Below, piece by piece: positions 28,043 through 36,634 of a DNA stretch of 64,000 bases. The notes below the pieces were generated by a model. It did not search any database. It was not told the DNA's origin and was given only the letters and a program-made list of their open reading frames with translations. This DNA comes from Pseudomonas sp. Leaf58 (lineage in GTDB: Bacteria; Pseudomonadota; Gammaproteobacteria; Pseudomonadales; Pseudomonadaceae): the NCBI RefSeq assembly GCF_003627215.1, contig NZ_CP032677.1:3477501-3541500 (forward strand), in the 5' to 3' direction. The position numbers and the translations under genes were made by a program. Each line of letters begins with the position of its first letter. Position 1 is the first letter of the stretch.

Positions 28043-28963
28043 TCAGTAAGTGAAATCATGACCTAGCTGGCCCTGCACCCATTCAAGAAATTGTCGAACC
28101 CTGTGGGTGTCAGCATGGCCCCGAGGAAACACCAGATGGTGTGCACTGACCGGTGTCGCCAGGTCGTCTGCGAACACCGGCACCAACGTACCCCGAGCGA
28201 TGTAGTCCTGGGCCAGCAAGGAGCTCTCCAAGGCCAGCCCGTAGCCGTGGCTGGCGGCCTCTAGGCTCATGTAGGAGCGATCGAAGCTCAGTGCGTACGG
28301 CGTTTGAGGCAACGCCACACCTTGCTGGGCAAACCATTGGGGCCATTGCACCAACGCGGCTTCCGACAAGATCAGGTTGTGCCCCAGCAAGTCGCCAGGC
28401 TGCCTGACCGGTGTGCGCTCGAGAAGCGTTGGCGAAGCCAGCACCGTGGCACGCTCATGCCGAATGGTGCGCACCTCGAGGCTGGGCCAGTTGGGGTAGC
28501 CGTGGCGGATATCCAGGTCGATCTGATGGCGGCCAAAGTGCAGTGACTCGTAGGAGCACGACAGGTTGATCTGGATGTGCGGGTGGCTGTTACGAAAGTG
28601 GTCCAGACGCGGCAGCAGCCAGAGCAGGCCGAAGCTAGGCGCAGAATGCAGCCGCAAGCAATCGAAACCCACCGAACTACCGGCGCGCTCGGTGGCCGTG
28701 GCCAAGCTCTGCAATATGCCTGACACCTCGCGCAGGTACTGCTCGCCTGCCGGGGTGAGGGCAACACCGCGCGCCTCGCGAATGAACAATGGCCGACCGA
28801 TCAAGGCTTCCAGATTTGCAATCTGGTGACTGACCGCCGAGGGGGTGAGGTTCAACTGCTCGGCGGCACGGGCAACGTTGCCGAAGCGGGCGACTTGTTC
28901 AAAGGCCTGAATGGCTTTCAGCGAGGGGATGGGTGGAGATTTTCGAAGGGTGTCCAGGCTCAT
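28043..28963 (-). CDS. LysR-family transcriptional regulator
   Basis: 306 residues from the ATG at 28963 (AGGA 7 bp upstream); an ATG two codons earlier and longer frames are alternatives. N-terminal winged HTH (about 12-70: AIQAFEQVARFGNVARAAEQ and LTPSAVSHQIANLEALIGRP), then an effector domain of the GcvA/AmpR-like type. It diverges from the SDR gene across about 200 bp, the usual arrangement for a LysR regulator of the adjacent catabolic operon. The inducer is unknown. Confidence 0.9.
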   Translation of the reverse strand: MSLDTLRKSPPIPSLKAIQAFEQVARFGNVARAAEQLNLTPSAVSHQIANLEALIGRPLFIREARGVALTPAGEQYLREVSGILQSLATATERAGSSVGFDCLRLHSAPSFGLLWLLPRLDHFRNSHPHIQINLSCSYESLHFGRHQIDLDIRHGYPNWPSLEVRTIRHERATVLASPTLLERTPVRQPGDLLGHNLILSEAALVQWPQWFAQQGVALPQTPYALSFDRSYMSLEAASHGYGLALESSLLAQDYIARGTLVPVFADDLATPVSAHHLVFPRGHADTHRVRQFLEWVQGQLGHDFTY

Positions 28964-29133
28964 GACCATTCCTGAAAGGTTTGCAGCGGTACCAAGGCTT
29001 GTACCTTCGCATAAGCCCCGGGCACAAGCCGAGGGCTGAATTTTTTTCAGCATCGGGTGAAAGAGGCAGCGTTGCTTGGGCTGCCGCCTGGCACGAAGCT
29101 GTGCCTATCGGTTCTGCCGGAACCGTCGCTCAC

Positions 29134-29141
29134 AACAATAA
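29134..29141 (+). promoter_or_regulatory. possible Crc/Hfq (CA) motif before the SDR gene
   Basis: AACAATAA within ACAACAATAATCA, some 20 bp before the SDR start. A-rich AAnAAnAA motifs near start codons are the Hfq/Crc targets of catabolite repression in Pseudomonas. A short motif, so chance is possible. Confidence 0.35.
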
Positions 29142-29159
29142 TCAGCGGGAGCCACTTCG

Positions 29160-29909
29160 ATGCTGTTAACAGGAAAATTTGCCGTGATCACTGGCGCGGC
29201 CTCTGCCCGAGGTATCGGCCGGGCAACCGCCCAGGCGTTTGCCGACCAGGGCGCCAAAGTCGCGATCCTGGACCTGGACGCTACTGCCGCAGCCGAGGCG
29301 GCCGCGTCAATGGGCGAAGGCCACCTTGGCCTGGCGGCCAACGTTGCCGATGAAGCCCAGGTGCGTGATGCCATCGCCCAGGTACTCGCGCACTTCGGTC
29401 GGATCGACGTGCTGGTCAACAACGCCGGCATCACCCAACCGGTGAAAACCCTGGACATCACCGGGGCGGACTATGACCGGATTCTCAACGTGAACCTGCG
29501 TGGCACACTGTTGATGTCCCAGGCGGTGATCCCCACCATGCGTGCGCAACGCGCCGGCAGCATCATCTGCATGTCCTCGGTGTCTGCCCAACGGGGTGGG
29601 GGTATCTTCGGTGGCCCCCACTACAGCGCAGCGAAGGCTGGCGTGCTGGGTTTGGGCAAGGCGATGGCCCGCGAGCTGGGGCCGGACAACATTCGCGTCA
29701 ACTCGATCACCCCAGGCCTGATTCACACCGACATCACCGGCGGCCTGATGCAGGACGAGCGCCGTCACGCCATCATCGAAGGCATCCCGCTGGGCCGCCT
29801 GGGTGAGGCGCGGGATGTTGCCAATGCGGCATTGTTCCTGGCCAGTGACCTGTCCAGCTACCTGACGGGCATTACCCTGGATGTCAACGGCGGGATGCTG
29901 ATCCACTGA
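29160..29909 (+). CDS. short-chain dehydrogenase/reductase
   Basis: 249-residue classical SDR. TGAASARGIG cofactor loop (11-20), Asp38 after the second strand (favouring NAD over NADP), NNAG (87-90), catalytic Ser139/140, Tyr155 and Lys159 in HYSAAKAG, and the C-terminal ITLDVNGGM. GGGAG lies 10 bp upstream of the ATG. First gene of a unit with an MFS transporter and a split transketolase, so it most likely oxidises a polyol or sugar to a ketose that the transketolase can use (inference). Confidence 0.9.
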   Translation: MLLTGKFAVITGAASARGIGRATAQAFADQGAKVAILDLDATAAAEAAASMGEGHLGLAANVADEAQVRDAIAQVLAHFGRIDVLVNNAGITQPVKTLDITGADYDRILNVNLRGTLLMSQAVIPTMRAQRAGSIICMSSVSAQRGGGIFGGPHYSAAKAGVLGLGKAMARELGPDNIRVNSITPGLIHTDITGGLMQDERRHAIIEGIPLGRLGEARDVANAALFLASDLSSYLTGITLDVNGGMLIH

Positions 29910-29963
29910 GCACCCGCTGCACCGTGACCGGCGCCCGAGCCCGGCGCAGGTCACGCGTTCGAT

Positions 29964-29974
29964 AACAACAAGAG
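29964..29974 (+). promoter_or_regulatory. possible Crc/Hfq (CA) motif before the MFS gene
   Basis: AACAACAAGAG, a good AAnAAnAA match, ends 11 bp before the ATG at 29986, overlapping the ribosome binding region. This is where Hfq/Crc binds to block translation when a preferred carbon source is present. Confidence 0.5.
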
Positions 29975-29985
29975 ATCAGAACGAA

Positions 29986-31284
29986 ATGACCACACTCGCG
30001 CTCGACGCGGCAGCCGCCGCTCGCAGCAGCGCCTACCGTAAAACGGCCTGGCGACTGATGCCTTTTCTCATGCTCTGCTACCTGTGCGCCTACCTGGACA
30101 GGGTCAATGTCGGCTTTGCCAAGCTGCAGATGATGGACGACCTGGCCCTGTCCGAAGCGGTCTATGGCTTGGGCGCCGGCATGTTCTTCATTGGCTATTT
30201 CCTCTGCGAAGTGCCCAGCAACATCATCCTGCACAAGGTCGGCGCTCGGCGCTGGATCGCCCGTATCATGATCACCTGGGGCATCATCTCGGCGATGTTC
30301 GCCCTAGTGGAGACCGCCTGGCAGTTCTATGCCCTGCGCTTCTTGCTGGGGATCGCTGAGGCAGGCCTGGCGCCGGGGCTGCTGCTGTACCTGACCTACT
30401 GGTTCCCGTCTTACCGCCGGGCAAAGATGACCGCGCTGTGGTTCATCGCCATCCCGCTCTCGGGCATGATCGGCGGCCCGCTGTCGGGCTGGATCATGGA
30501 GCGCTTTGCCGGCGTGCACGGGTGGGCGGGCTGGCAGTGGATGTTCCTGCTAGAAGCCATCCCCACCGTGCTGGTGGGCATCCTGGTGTTGAGCTACCTG
30601 AAGGACGGCGTTGACCAGGCGCACTGGCTGAGCGATGAAGAAAAAGCCCTGGTACGCAAGGAACTGGCTGAGGACGAGCAACACAAGGTCAAGCACGGCT
30701 CGGTAGCGGACTTTGTTCGCGACCGGCGGCTCTGGTTGTTGGCCGGCATCTACTTCTGCGTGGTGATGGGCCAGTACGCGATCACCTTTTGGCTACCCAC
30801 ACTCGTGCGCAATGCCGGTGTCAGCGAACCCTTGCACATCGGCCTACTGACCAGCCTGCCCTATCTGTGCGCCATCGTCGCAATGCTGTTGGCCGGGCGC
30901 AGTGGCGACCGCCACCGTGAACGCCGCTGGCACCTGGCAATCCCCATGCTGTTCGGTGCACTGGGTCTGAGCCTGGCGGCAGCACTGGGCAGCAGCCTGA
31001 CACTGTCGATCCTCAGCCTGTGCCTCGCTGCGGCAGGGGTGCTGTCCGCCTCTTCGCTGTTCTGGATGCTGCCCACCACGTTGCTGGGCGGGGTTTCGGC
31101 AGCAGCCGGCATTGCTGCGGTGAACAGTTTTGCCAACCTCGCCGGGTTCTTCTCGCCCTACCTGATCGGCTGGGTCACCACCACGTTGGGCAGCAATGCC
31201 ATCGGCATGTATCTCATCACCGCGGTACTCGTGTTTGGCGCCTTCCTGGTGTCGCGAGTGCCGGCTCATCTGGTCAACCGTTGA
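29986..31284 (+). CDS. MFS transporter (anion:cation symporter type)
   Basis: 432 residues with 12 predicted membrane helices. The N-terminal half has LMPFLMLCYLCAYLDRVNVG and FFIGYFLCEVPSNIILHKVG, and FLLGIAEAGLAPGLLLYLTY, characteristic of the ACS family that carries sugar acids, phthalate and other organic anions. A hydrophilic loop at about 205-245 separates the halves. It sits 76 bp behind the SDR and 20 bp ahead of the transketolase, so it probably imports the substrate of this pathway. Confidence 0.92.
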   Translation: MTTLALDAAAAARSSAYRKTAWRLMPFLMLCYLCAYLDRVNVGFAKLQMMDDLALSEAVYGLGAGMFFIGYFLCEVPSNIILHKVGARRWIARIMITWGIISAMFALVETAWQFYALRFLLGIAEAGLAPGLLLYLTYWFPSYRRAKMTALWFIAIPLSGMIGGPLSGWIMERFAGVHGWAGWQWMFLLEAIPTVLVGILVLSYLKDGVDQAHWLSDEEKALVRKELAEDEQHKVKHGSVADFVRDRRLWLLAGIYFCVVMGQYAITFWLPTLVRNAGVSEPLHIGLLTSLPYLCAIVAMLLAGRSGDRHRERRWHLAIPMLFGALGLSLAAALGSSLTLSILSLCLAAAGVLSASSLFWMLPTTLLGGVSAAAGIAAVNSFANLAGFFSPYLIGWVTTTLGSNAIGMYLITAVLVFGAFLVSRVPAHLVNR

Positions 31285-31304
31285 TTCGAAAAGGAGTCAC
31301 CCCA

Positions 31305-32153
31305 ATGACTGCTGTGCCTACCTACACTGAGGCGCTGCCGCTGGCTGTGCGCGCTCGCAATATCCGCCGCCACGCATTGCGCATGGGCCAAGTCCAGGGC
31401 CAGGGCTATGTCGGCCAGGCCCTTGGCGCCGCCGACTTGCTGGCAGTAGCGTATTTCCATGCGCTGCGCCTTGACCCCAGCAACCCCGAATGGGAGCAGC
31501 GCGACCGGTTCTACCTGTCCATCGGGCACTACGCGATCGCCCTCTATGCCGCATTGATCGAGGCCGGTGTCATCCCTGAGGCAGAGCTGGAAACCTACGG
31601 TAGCGATGACAGCCGCCTGCCGATGTCCGGTATGGCGGCCTACACCCCGGGGATGGAGATCACCGGTGGCTCGCTCGGCCACGGGCTGGGCATCGCCGTC
31701 GGCGCTTGCCTCGGGCTCAAACGCAAGGGGTCGGACAGCTGGGTGTACAACCTGCTGTCCGATGGCGAACTGAACGAAGGCTCGACCTGGGAGGCCGCCA
31801 TGTCGGCCAGCCATTGGCGCCTGGACAACCTGATCGCCATCATCGATGTGAACAACCAGCAGGCCGATGGCCATGCTAGCGAGGTGCTGTCCTTCGAGCC
31901 GATCGTCGACCGCTGGCAGGCCTTCGGCTGGTTCGTGCAACGGGTGGATGGTAACGACCTGGGCGCCCTGGTCGACGCCTTCGACCAAGCCCGCGCCCAT
32001 TCGGGCGCACAACCGCGCGTGATCATCTGCGATACCCGCATGGGCAAAGGCGTGCCTTTCCTGGAAAACCGCGACAAGACGCACTTCATTCGCGTCGATG
32101 AAAACGAATGGGACCTCGCCCTCAAAGCGCTGGACGCCGGGAGCCAAGCATGA
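31305..32153 (+). CDS. transketolase, N-terminal (TPP-binding) subunit
   Basis: 282 residues from ATG 31305, AAGGAGT upstream. Corresponds to the pyrophosphate-binding half of transketolase: FYLSIGHYAIALYA, GSLGHGLGIAVG, and the TPP/metal motif SDGELNEGSTWEA followed by IIDVNNQQADG. Two-subunit transketolases of this size (about 280 + 330) are known in archaea and in specialised bacterial catabolic operons, beside the full-length housekeeping enzyme. It overlaps the C-terminal subunit by 4 bp. Confidence 0.93.
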   Translation: MTAVPTYTEALPLAVRARNIRRHALRMGQVQGQGYVGQALGAADLLAVAYFHALRLDPSNPEWEQRDRFYLSIGHYAIALYAALIEAGVIPEAELETYGSDDSRLPMSGMAAYTPGMEITGGSLGHGLGIAVGACLGLKRKGSDSWVYNLLSDGELNEGSTWEAAMSASHWRLDNLIAIIDVNNQQADGHASEVLSFEPIVDRWQAFGWFVQRVDGNDLGALVDAFDQARAHSGAQPRVIICDTRMGKGVPFLENRDKTHFIRVDENEWDLALKALDAGSQA

Positions 32154-33148
32154 GCACTGTAAACTCACCGAAGAAACGCCTGACCACCTCGGCGATGATC
32201 GCCTCGATTGCTGCCGACGGCCAACCGACCCGCCCTGCCCCGTTCGGCCATGCCTTGGCCAGCCTGGCCGAGCAACGCGACGATATTGTCGGGCTGAGCG
32301 CCGATCTGTCCAAATACACCGATTTGCACATCTTCGCCAAAGCCCACCCCGAGCGCTTCTACCAAATGGGCATGGCCGAGCAGTTGCTGATGAGCGCTGC
32401 CGCCGGCATGGCGAGGGAAGGCATGACCCCCTTTGCTACCACTTATGCGGTGTTCGCTTCGCGTCGGGCTTATGACTTCATCTGCATGGCGATCGCAGAA
32501 GAGAACCTCAACGTCAAGATCGTCTGTGGGCTGCCTGGCCTGACCACCGGTTATGGCCCGAGCCACCAGGCCACCGATGACCTGGCCATCTTCCGGGCGA
32601 TGCCCAACCTGATGATCGTCGACCCCTGCGATGCGCTGGAAATCGAACAGGCCGTGCCAGCGATCGCCGCCCATCAAGGCCCGGTTTACATGAGGCTGCT
32701 ACGTGGCAACGTACCCTTGGTGCTGGACCGCTACGACTACCGGTTTCAACTGGGTAAGGCCCAGGTGTTGCGCGGTGGTCGAGACGTGCTGCTGATTGCC
32801 AGCGGCCTGATGACCATGCGCGCACTCGAGGCTGCAGAGCAATTGCAAAAGGACGGCGTGGACGTGTCGGTGCTGCACGTGCCGACCATCAAGCCCCTCG
32901 ACGAACAGACCCTCCTCGCCGAGGCCCGCAAGCCAGGGCGCCTGGTGGTCACAGCGGAGAACCACTCGATTATCGGGGGCCTGGGTGAGGCTGTAGCGGG
33001 CGTGCTGCTGCGCAATGGCGTTACCCCCACTTTCCGCCAGATCGCGCTGCCGGATGCATTTCTCGATGCAGGGGCATTGCCGACGCTGCATGACCGCTAC
33101 GGGATTTCCACGAACGCGGTGTCGAAGCAGATCAAGGGGTGGTTGTAG
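32150..33148 (+). CDS. transketolase, C-terminal (pyrimidine-binding) subunit
   Basis: 332 residues from the ATG at 32150 inside the previous stop. Has the pyrimidine-binding domain (FGHALASLAEQRDDIVGLSA, the catalytic Glu region QMGMAEQLLMSAAAGMAREG, FATTYAVFASRRAYDFI) and the C-terminal transketolase domain (LIASGLMTMRALEAAEQL, TAENHSIIGGLGEAVAGVL). Needs the N-terminal partner to bind TPP. Donor and acceptor sugars are unknown. Confidence 0.93.
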   Translation: MSTVNSPKKRLTTSAMIASIAADGQPTRPAPFGHALASLAEQRDDIVGLSADLSKYTDLHIFAKAHPERFYQMGMAEQLLMSAAAGMAREGMTPFATTYAVFASRRAYDFICMAIAEENLNVKIVCGLPGLTTGYGPSHQATDDLAIFRAMPNLMIVDPCDALEIEQAVPAIAAHQGPVYMRLLRGNVPLVLDRYDYRFQLGKAQVLRGGRDVLLIASGLMTMRALEAAEQLQKDGVDVSVLHVPTIKPLDEQTLLAEARKPGRLVVTAENHSIIGGLGEAVAGVLLRNGVTPTFRQIALPDAFLDAGALPTLHDRYGISTNAVSKQIKGWL

Positions 33149-33502
33149 CCGAGCCTGTTCCCGGCGCTACCGGAAAAGGCGCGAAGGCAGCATGAAGCCT
33201 GTTGGCGGGCTTGCCCGTGAAACAGGCCACGCCGCGGATGGCACCGGCTTCGCCGGTGTTCGCGGGTGCTGGATCATGCGTTTCGGGACGTATGAAGCAG
33301 TTCATGCGTCAGGACGAGAAGCGGGAATGGCCCGTGTCCGCATTGAGGCAATTTCCGAGACTAGAGTGGATTCCCGACTCCACTCAGCATGTCGCTCGTC
33401 ATCACTGGACCTCCCGAGACGGACTAAGTGAATAGTCCTTGTGGATAATCTCTCCCTGTTACTCTCGGCTTTGCACCCCATGACAAACCTACCCATCGGC
33501 CT
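33149..33502. repeat. intergenic region with REP-like palindromes
   Basis: The left part (about 33150-33270) has degenerate REP units (GGCGGGCTTGCCCGTGAA and a CACCGGCTTCGCCGGTG palindrome). From 33270 to 33502 I see no gene or clear signal. Confidence 0.6.
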
Positions 33503-34492
33503 TCAGCGGGTACGATGCGCCTTCAGCGTGTGCGAAGGCAACTCGCCAAAACGCTCCTTGTACTCCTTGGAAAACCGGCCGAACTGCTGAAAACCGTAAT
33601 CCATGGCAATACTCGAGACCTTCTCCGAAGCGCGTGCCTGGGTCAGGCGCACACGTACCTGTTCAAAGCGTAACTGGCGGTAATACGCCATCGGCGTCAT
33701 ACCGTAATGGGTATGAAAATCACGATACAGGCGCTCGCGTGAAACCCCAGCAGCGTGCTCGAGATCTTCGAGCGTCAGTGGCGCTTCAAGGGACGCATTG
33801 AACAGCGCTTCCAGCTGGGCCAAGTACTGCGGACGCCCGGTTTGCCGCGCGTGCAATTCATCAAAATAATTATGCCGTTGAGAGAACAGCAGGCTCGTGA
33901 CCAAACTGCCTTCAAAGTTGCTCCACACTTCGGGCAGGTCGCACAAAGAGTTCTCGGCCTGCAGCATCGCCTGAACACTTTCTGCAAGCTTCCACCACTC
34001 TTGCATCGCCCCTTCCACATACACCATGGGTTCGAAAATTATCGGCTGCGCAATTTGCCGACCCAGCAACTTCGCTAGCTTTGCCTCCAGCGCGCTGCGC
34101 GAGAGCTTGACCATTTTCTTTCGGCACTTCTCACCAATGGTCATGCGCATGGGCTGGTTGGGCGAGAGCACCACGCCCACGGATGGGTTGGAAACGAAGG
34201 CCTTGCCCTGATGCTCGATGCTTTGCTCCCCGAACACGGGCAAGTTGATGCTGTAGCTTTCTTGCAAGTCCTGGATCTTGACGCTCACCAAAGTCGAATA
34301 TTCGATTTCCCCGATAGCGGCATTGCCAATGATCGTGCCGTGATGACGAAAATCCAGCTCGCTAGGCTTGGGCACGTCAAGGTCATGTGGCCCGTTGATG
34401 TTCAACATCCACTGTACGGCTTGCGCGGGCGTGTTGAGAACGGTTGAGAACTGCTGACGACTGGCATTGTTTTTATTGTGGGGGTAACGCAT
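33503..34492 (-). CDS. antR: AraC/XylS-family regulator, probably AntR
   Basis: 329 residues. The N-terminal two-thirds is an AraC-binding-like domain similar in pattern to BenR/AntR (KMVKLSRSALEAKLAKLLG); the C-terminal 100 residues have two helix-turn-helices (LTLEDLEHAAGVSRERLYRD and VSSIAMDYGFQQFGRFSKEY) and end GELPSHTLKAHRTR. It diverges from antABC; in P. aeruginosa the AraC-type AntR activates antABC in response to anthranilate, and position and family support the same here. Confidence 0.85.
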   Translation of the reverse strand: MRYPHNKNNASRQQFSTVLNTPAQAVQWMLNINGPHDLDVPKPSELDFRHHGTIIGNAAIGEIEYSTLVSVKIQDLQESYSINLPVFGEQSIEHQGKAFVSNPSVGVVLSPNQPMRMTIGEKCRKKMVKLSRSALEAKLAKLLGRQIAQPIIFEPMVYVEGAMQEWWKLAESVQAMLQAENSLCDLPEVWSNFEGSLVTSLLFSQRHNYFDELHARQTGRPQYLAQLEALFNASLEAPLTLEDLEHAAGVSRERLYRDFHTHYGMTPMAYYRQLRFEQVRVRLTQARASEKVSSIAMDYGFQQFGRFSKEYKERFGELPSHTLKAHRTR

Positions 34493-34721
34493 GGCATTTC
34501 CTCATGGAGCTCGAACCGCGAACGTCTGATTTATGCGCTTTGGCGGTAGCACGCAGGGCCACGCTATTTCTCACACGCGCCCACGTCAAGCACCATCAGT
34601 CCAGCCGGCGGCCAGCTGAAAGTCGCAAAACTGCATAGCAATCACGTGTTAGCCGAATAGTGCCGGGGCGGGCTGGGGGGTTTAATCAAGCCATTCCCGC
34701 AGCAAGCAAAGGTCAGACTCC
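34493..34721. promoter_or_regulatory. divergent antR-antA promoter region
   Basis: 229 bp between divergent genes, with a run of G (GGGCTGGGGGG, near 34669) shortly before antA. I could not identify a confident AraC/XylS half-site or -10 box by eye. Confidence 0.4.
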
Positions 34722-36122
34722 ATGAGCACCAAATCAATTGCCCAGTGGCAGGACTTCATCAAGGGCTGCCTCGACTTTCGCCCCGTGGAGGGCGTGTACC
34801 GCATCGCCCGTGACATGTTCACTGAGCCGGCGCTGTTCGATCTCGAGATGGAGCTGATTTTCGAGAAAAACTGGATCTATGCGTGCCACGAAAGCGAAAT
34901 CGCCGAAAAGCACGACTTCGTCACCCTGCGCGCCGGCCGACAGCCGCTGATCATCACCCGCGACGGCGACGGCCAGCTCAACGCGCTGATCAACGCCTGT
35001 CAGCATCGTGGTACCACCTTGACCCGCGTCGGCAAGGGCAACCAATCGACCTTTACCTGCCCCTTCCATGCCTGGTGCTACAAAAGCGACGGGCGCCTGG
35101 TCAAGGTCAAGGCGCCGGGTGAATACCCGGAAAACTTCGACAAGGCCACTCGCGGCCTGAAAAAAGCCCGCATCGAAAGCTACAAAGGCTTTGTCTTCGT
35201 CAGCCTCGATATCCACGGCAAGGATTCGCTGGAAGATTTCCTGGGCGACGCACGGGTGTTCTTCGACATGATGGTTGCGCAGTCCAGCACTGGCGAGCTT
35301 GAAGTGCTGCCGGGCAAGTCGTCCTACACCTACGACGGCAACTGGAAGCTGCAGAACGAAAATGGCCTGGACGGTTATCACGTCAGCACCGTGCACTACA
35401 ACTACGTCGCCACCGTGCAGCATCGCCAGCAGGTCAACGCCGAGAAAGGCCTGACCGCCAGCGGCACCCTGGACTACAGCAAACTGGGGGCCGGTGACAA
35501 GGAAACCGACGATGGCTGGTTTGCCTTCCACAACGGCCATAGCGTGCTGTTCAGTGACATGCCCAACCCAGCCGTGCGCCCCGGCTACGCCGCGATCATG
35601 CCGCGCCTGGTTGAAGAGCATGGCCAGGACAAGGCCGAATGGATGATGCACCGCCTGCGCAACCTGAACATCTACCCCAGCATGTTCTTCCTCGACCAGA
35701 TCAGTTCGCAGCTGCGCATCATCCGCCCACTGGCCTGGAACAAAACCGAGATCCACAGTTTTTGCCTGGGCGTCAAAGGTGAGTCCGACGCCGACCGCGA
35801 GAACCGCATCCGCCAGTTCGAGGATTTCTTCAACGTCTCGGGCCTTGGTACGCCAGACGACCTGGTGGAGTTTCGTGAAGCGCAACGCGGTTTCCAGGCG
35901 CGCCTGGAGCGCTGGAGCGACATTTCCCGCGGCAGCGACAAATGGGTCGAAGGCCCTACCCGCAACAGCGAGACCATCGGCATCGCCCCGGCCCTGACCG
36001 GCACCGAGTTCACCCACGAAGGCCTGTACGTCAACCAACATGGCAACTGGCAGCGCTTCCTGCTCGAGGGCCTGGCCCGCAAGGCCGAAGAACAACAATC
36101 CCTCAAGCTCAAAGAGGTGTGA
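34722..36122 (+). CDS. antA: anthranilate 1,2-dioxygenase, large (alpha) subunit
   Basis: Terminal oxygenase alpha subunit converting anthranilate to catechol with loss of CO2 and NH3. 466 residues. Rieske [2Fe-2S] ligands Cys93, His95, Cys113 and His116 (CQHRGTTLTRV and FTCPFHAWCY). The mononuclear iron site has His220 and His225 in LDGYHVSTVHYNY, with Asp217 as the bridging residue. The N-terminus (WQDFIKGCLDFRPVEGVYRI) matches anthranilate rather than benzoate dioxygenases as I recall them. First gene of antABC. Confidence 0.92.
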   Translation: MSTKSIAQWQDFIKGCLDFRPVEGVYRIARDMFTEPALFDLEMELIFEKNWIYACHESEIAEKHDFVTLRAGRQPLIITRDGDGQLNALINACQHRGTTLTRVGKGNQSTFTCPFHAWCYKSDGRLVKVKAPGEYPENFDKATRGLKKARIESYKGFVFVSLDIHGKDSLEDFLGDARVFFDMMVAQSSTGELEVLPGKSSYTYDGNWKLQNENGLDGYHVSTVHYNYVATVQHRQQVNAEKGLTASGTLDYSKLGAGDKETDDGWFAFHNGHSVLFSDMPNPAVRPGYAAIMPRLVEEHGQDKAEWMMHRLRNLNIYPSMFFLDQISSQLRIIRPLAWNKTEIHSFCLGVKGESDADRENRIRQFEDFFNVSGLGTPDDLVEFREAQRGFQARLERWSDISRGSDKWVEGPTRNSETIGIAPALTGTEFTHEGLYVNQHGNWQRFLLEGLARKAEEQQSLKLKEV

Positions 36123-36124
36123 AC

Positions 36125-36616
36125 ATGAATGGCGAACTGCAATACCGCGTCGAACAGTTTTTCTACCGTAACGCCGAGGCCTGCGATGCCCAGGACTGGG
36201 ATGCCTACCTGGCGATGTTCAGTGAGGACAGCGAATTTCACCTGCCGCAGTGGGATTCGGAGCACGTCTACACGCTTGACCCAAAGAAAGGCATGTCGCT
36301 GATCTACTACACCAACCGCGGCGGGCTGGAAGATCGGGTGTTTCGCATTCGCACCGGCAAAGCGGCTTCGACCATTCCCATGCCGCGCACCCTGCACCTG
36401 ATCAGCAACGTGCGCATTGCCCCGCTGGAAGGGGGTGAGCTGGAAGTGAAGGTCAACTGGCACACGTTGTACTACCGCCTGCAGAACGCCGAGCAATTCT
36501 TCGGCCGCGCCACCTACCGCCTGCGGCCCCACGGCGACAGCTGGAAGATTGCCCGCAAGCATGTGGTGCTGCTCAACGACACGATCAATTCGGTGCTCGA
36601 TTTCTACCATCTTTGA
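36125..36616 (+). CDS. antB: anthranilate 1,2-dioxygenase, small (beta) subunit
   Basis: 163 residues from ATG 36125, directly behind antA. Ring-hydroxylating dioxygenase beta fold: VEQFFYRNAEACDAQDWDAY, TNRGGLEDRVFRIRTG, PRTLHLISNVRI, ending LNDTINSVLDFYHL. Structural subunit of the alpha3beta3 oxygenase. Confidence 0.93.
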   Translation: MNGELQYRVEQFFYRNAEACDAQDWDAYLAMFSEDSEFHLPQWDSEHVYTLDPKKGMSLIYYTNRGGLEDRVFRIRTGKAASTIPMPRTLHLISNVRIAPLEGGELEVKVNWHTLYYRLQNAEQFFGRATYRLRPHGDSWKIARKHVVLLNDTINSVLDFYHL

Positions 36617-36634
36617 CTGGGCGGGTTAGCCATC

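Noticed and set aside
34734..36098. 454-codon open frame on the minus strand
   Set aside because: Antisense to antA, whose Rieske and iron ligands are intact.
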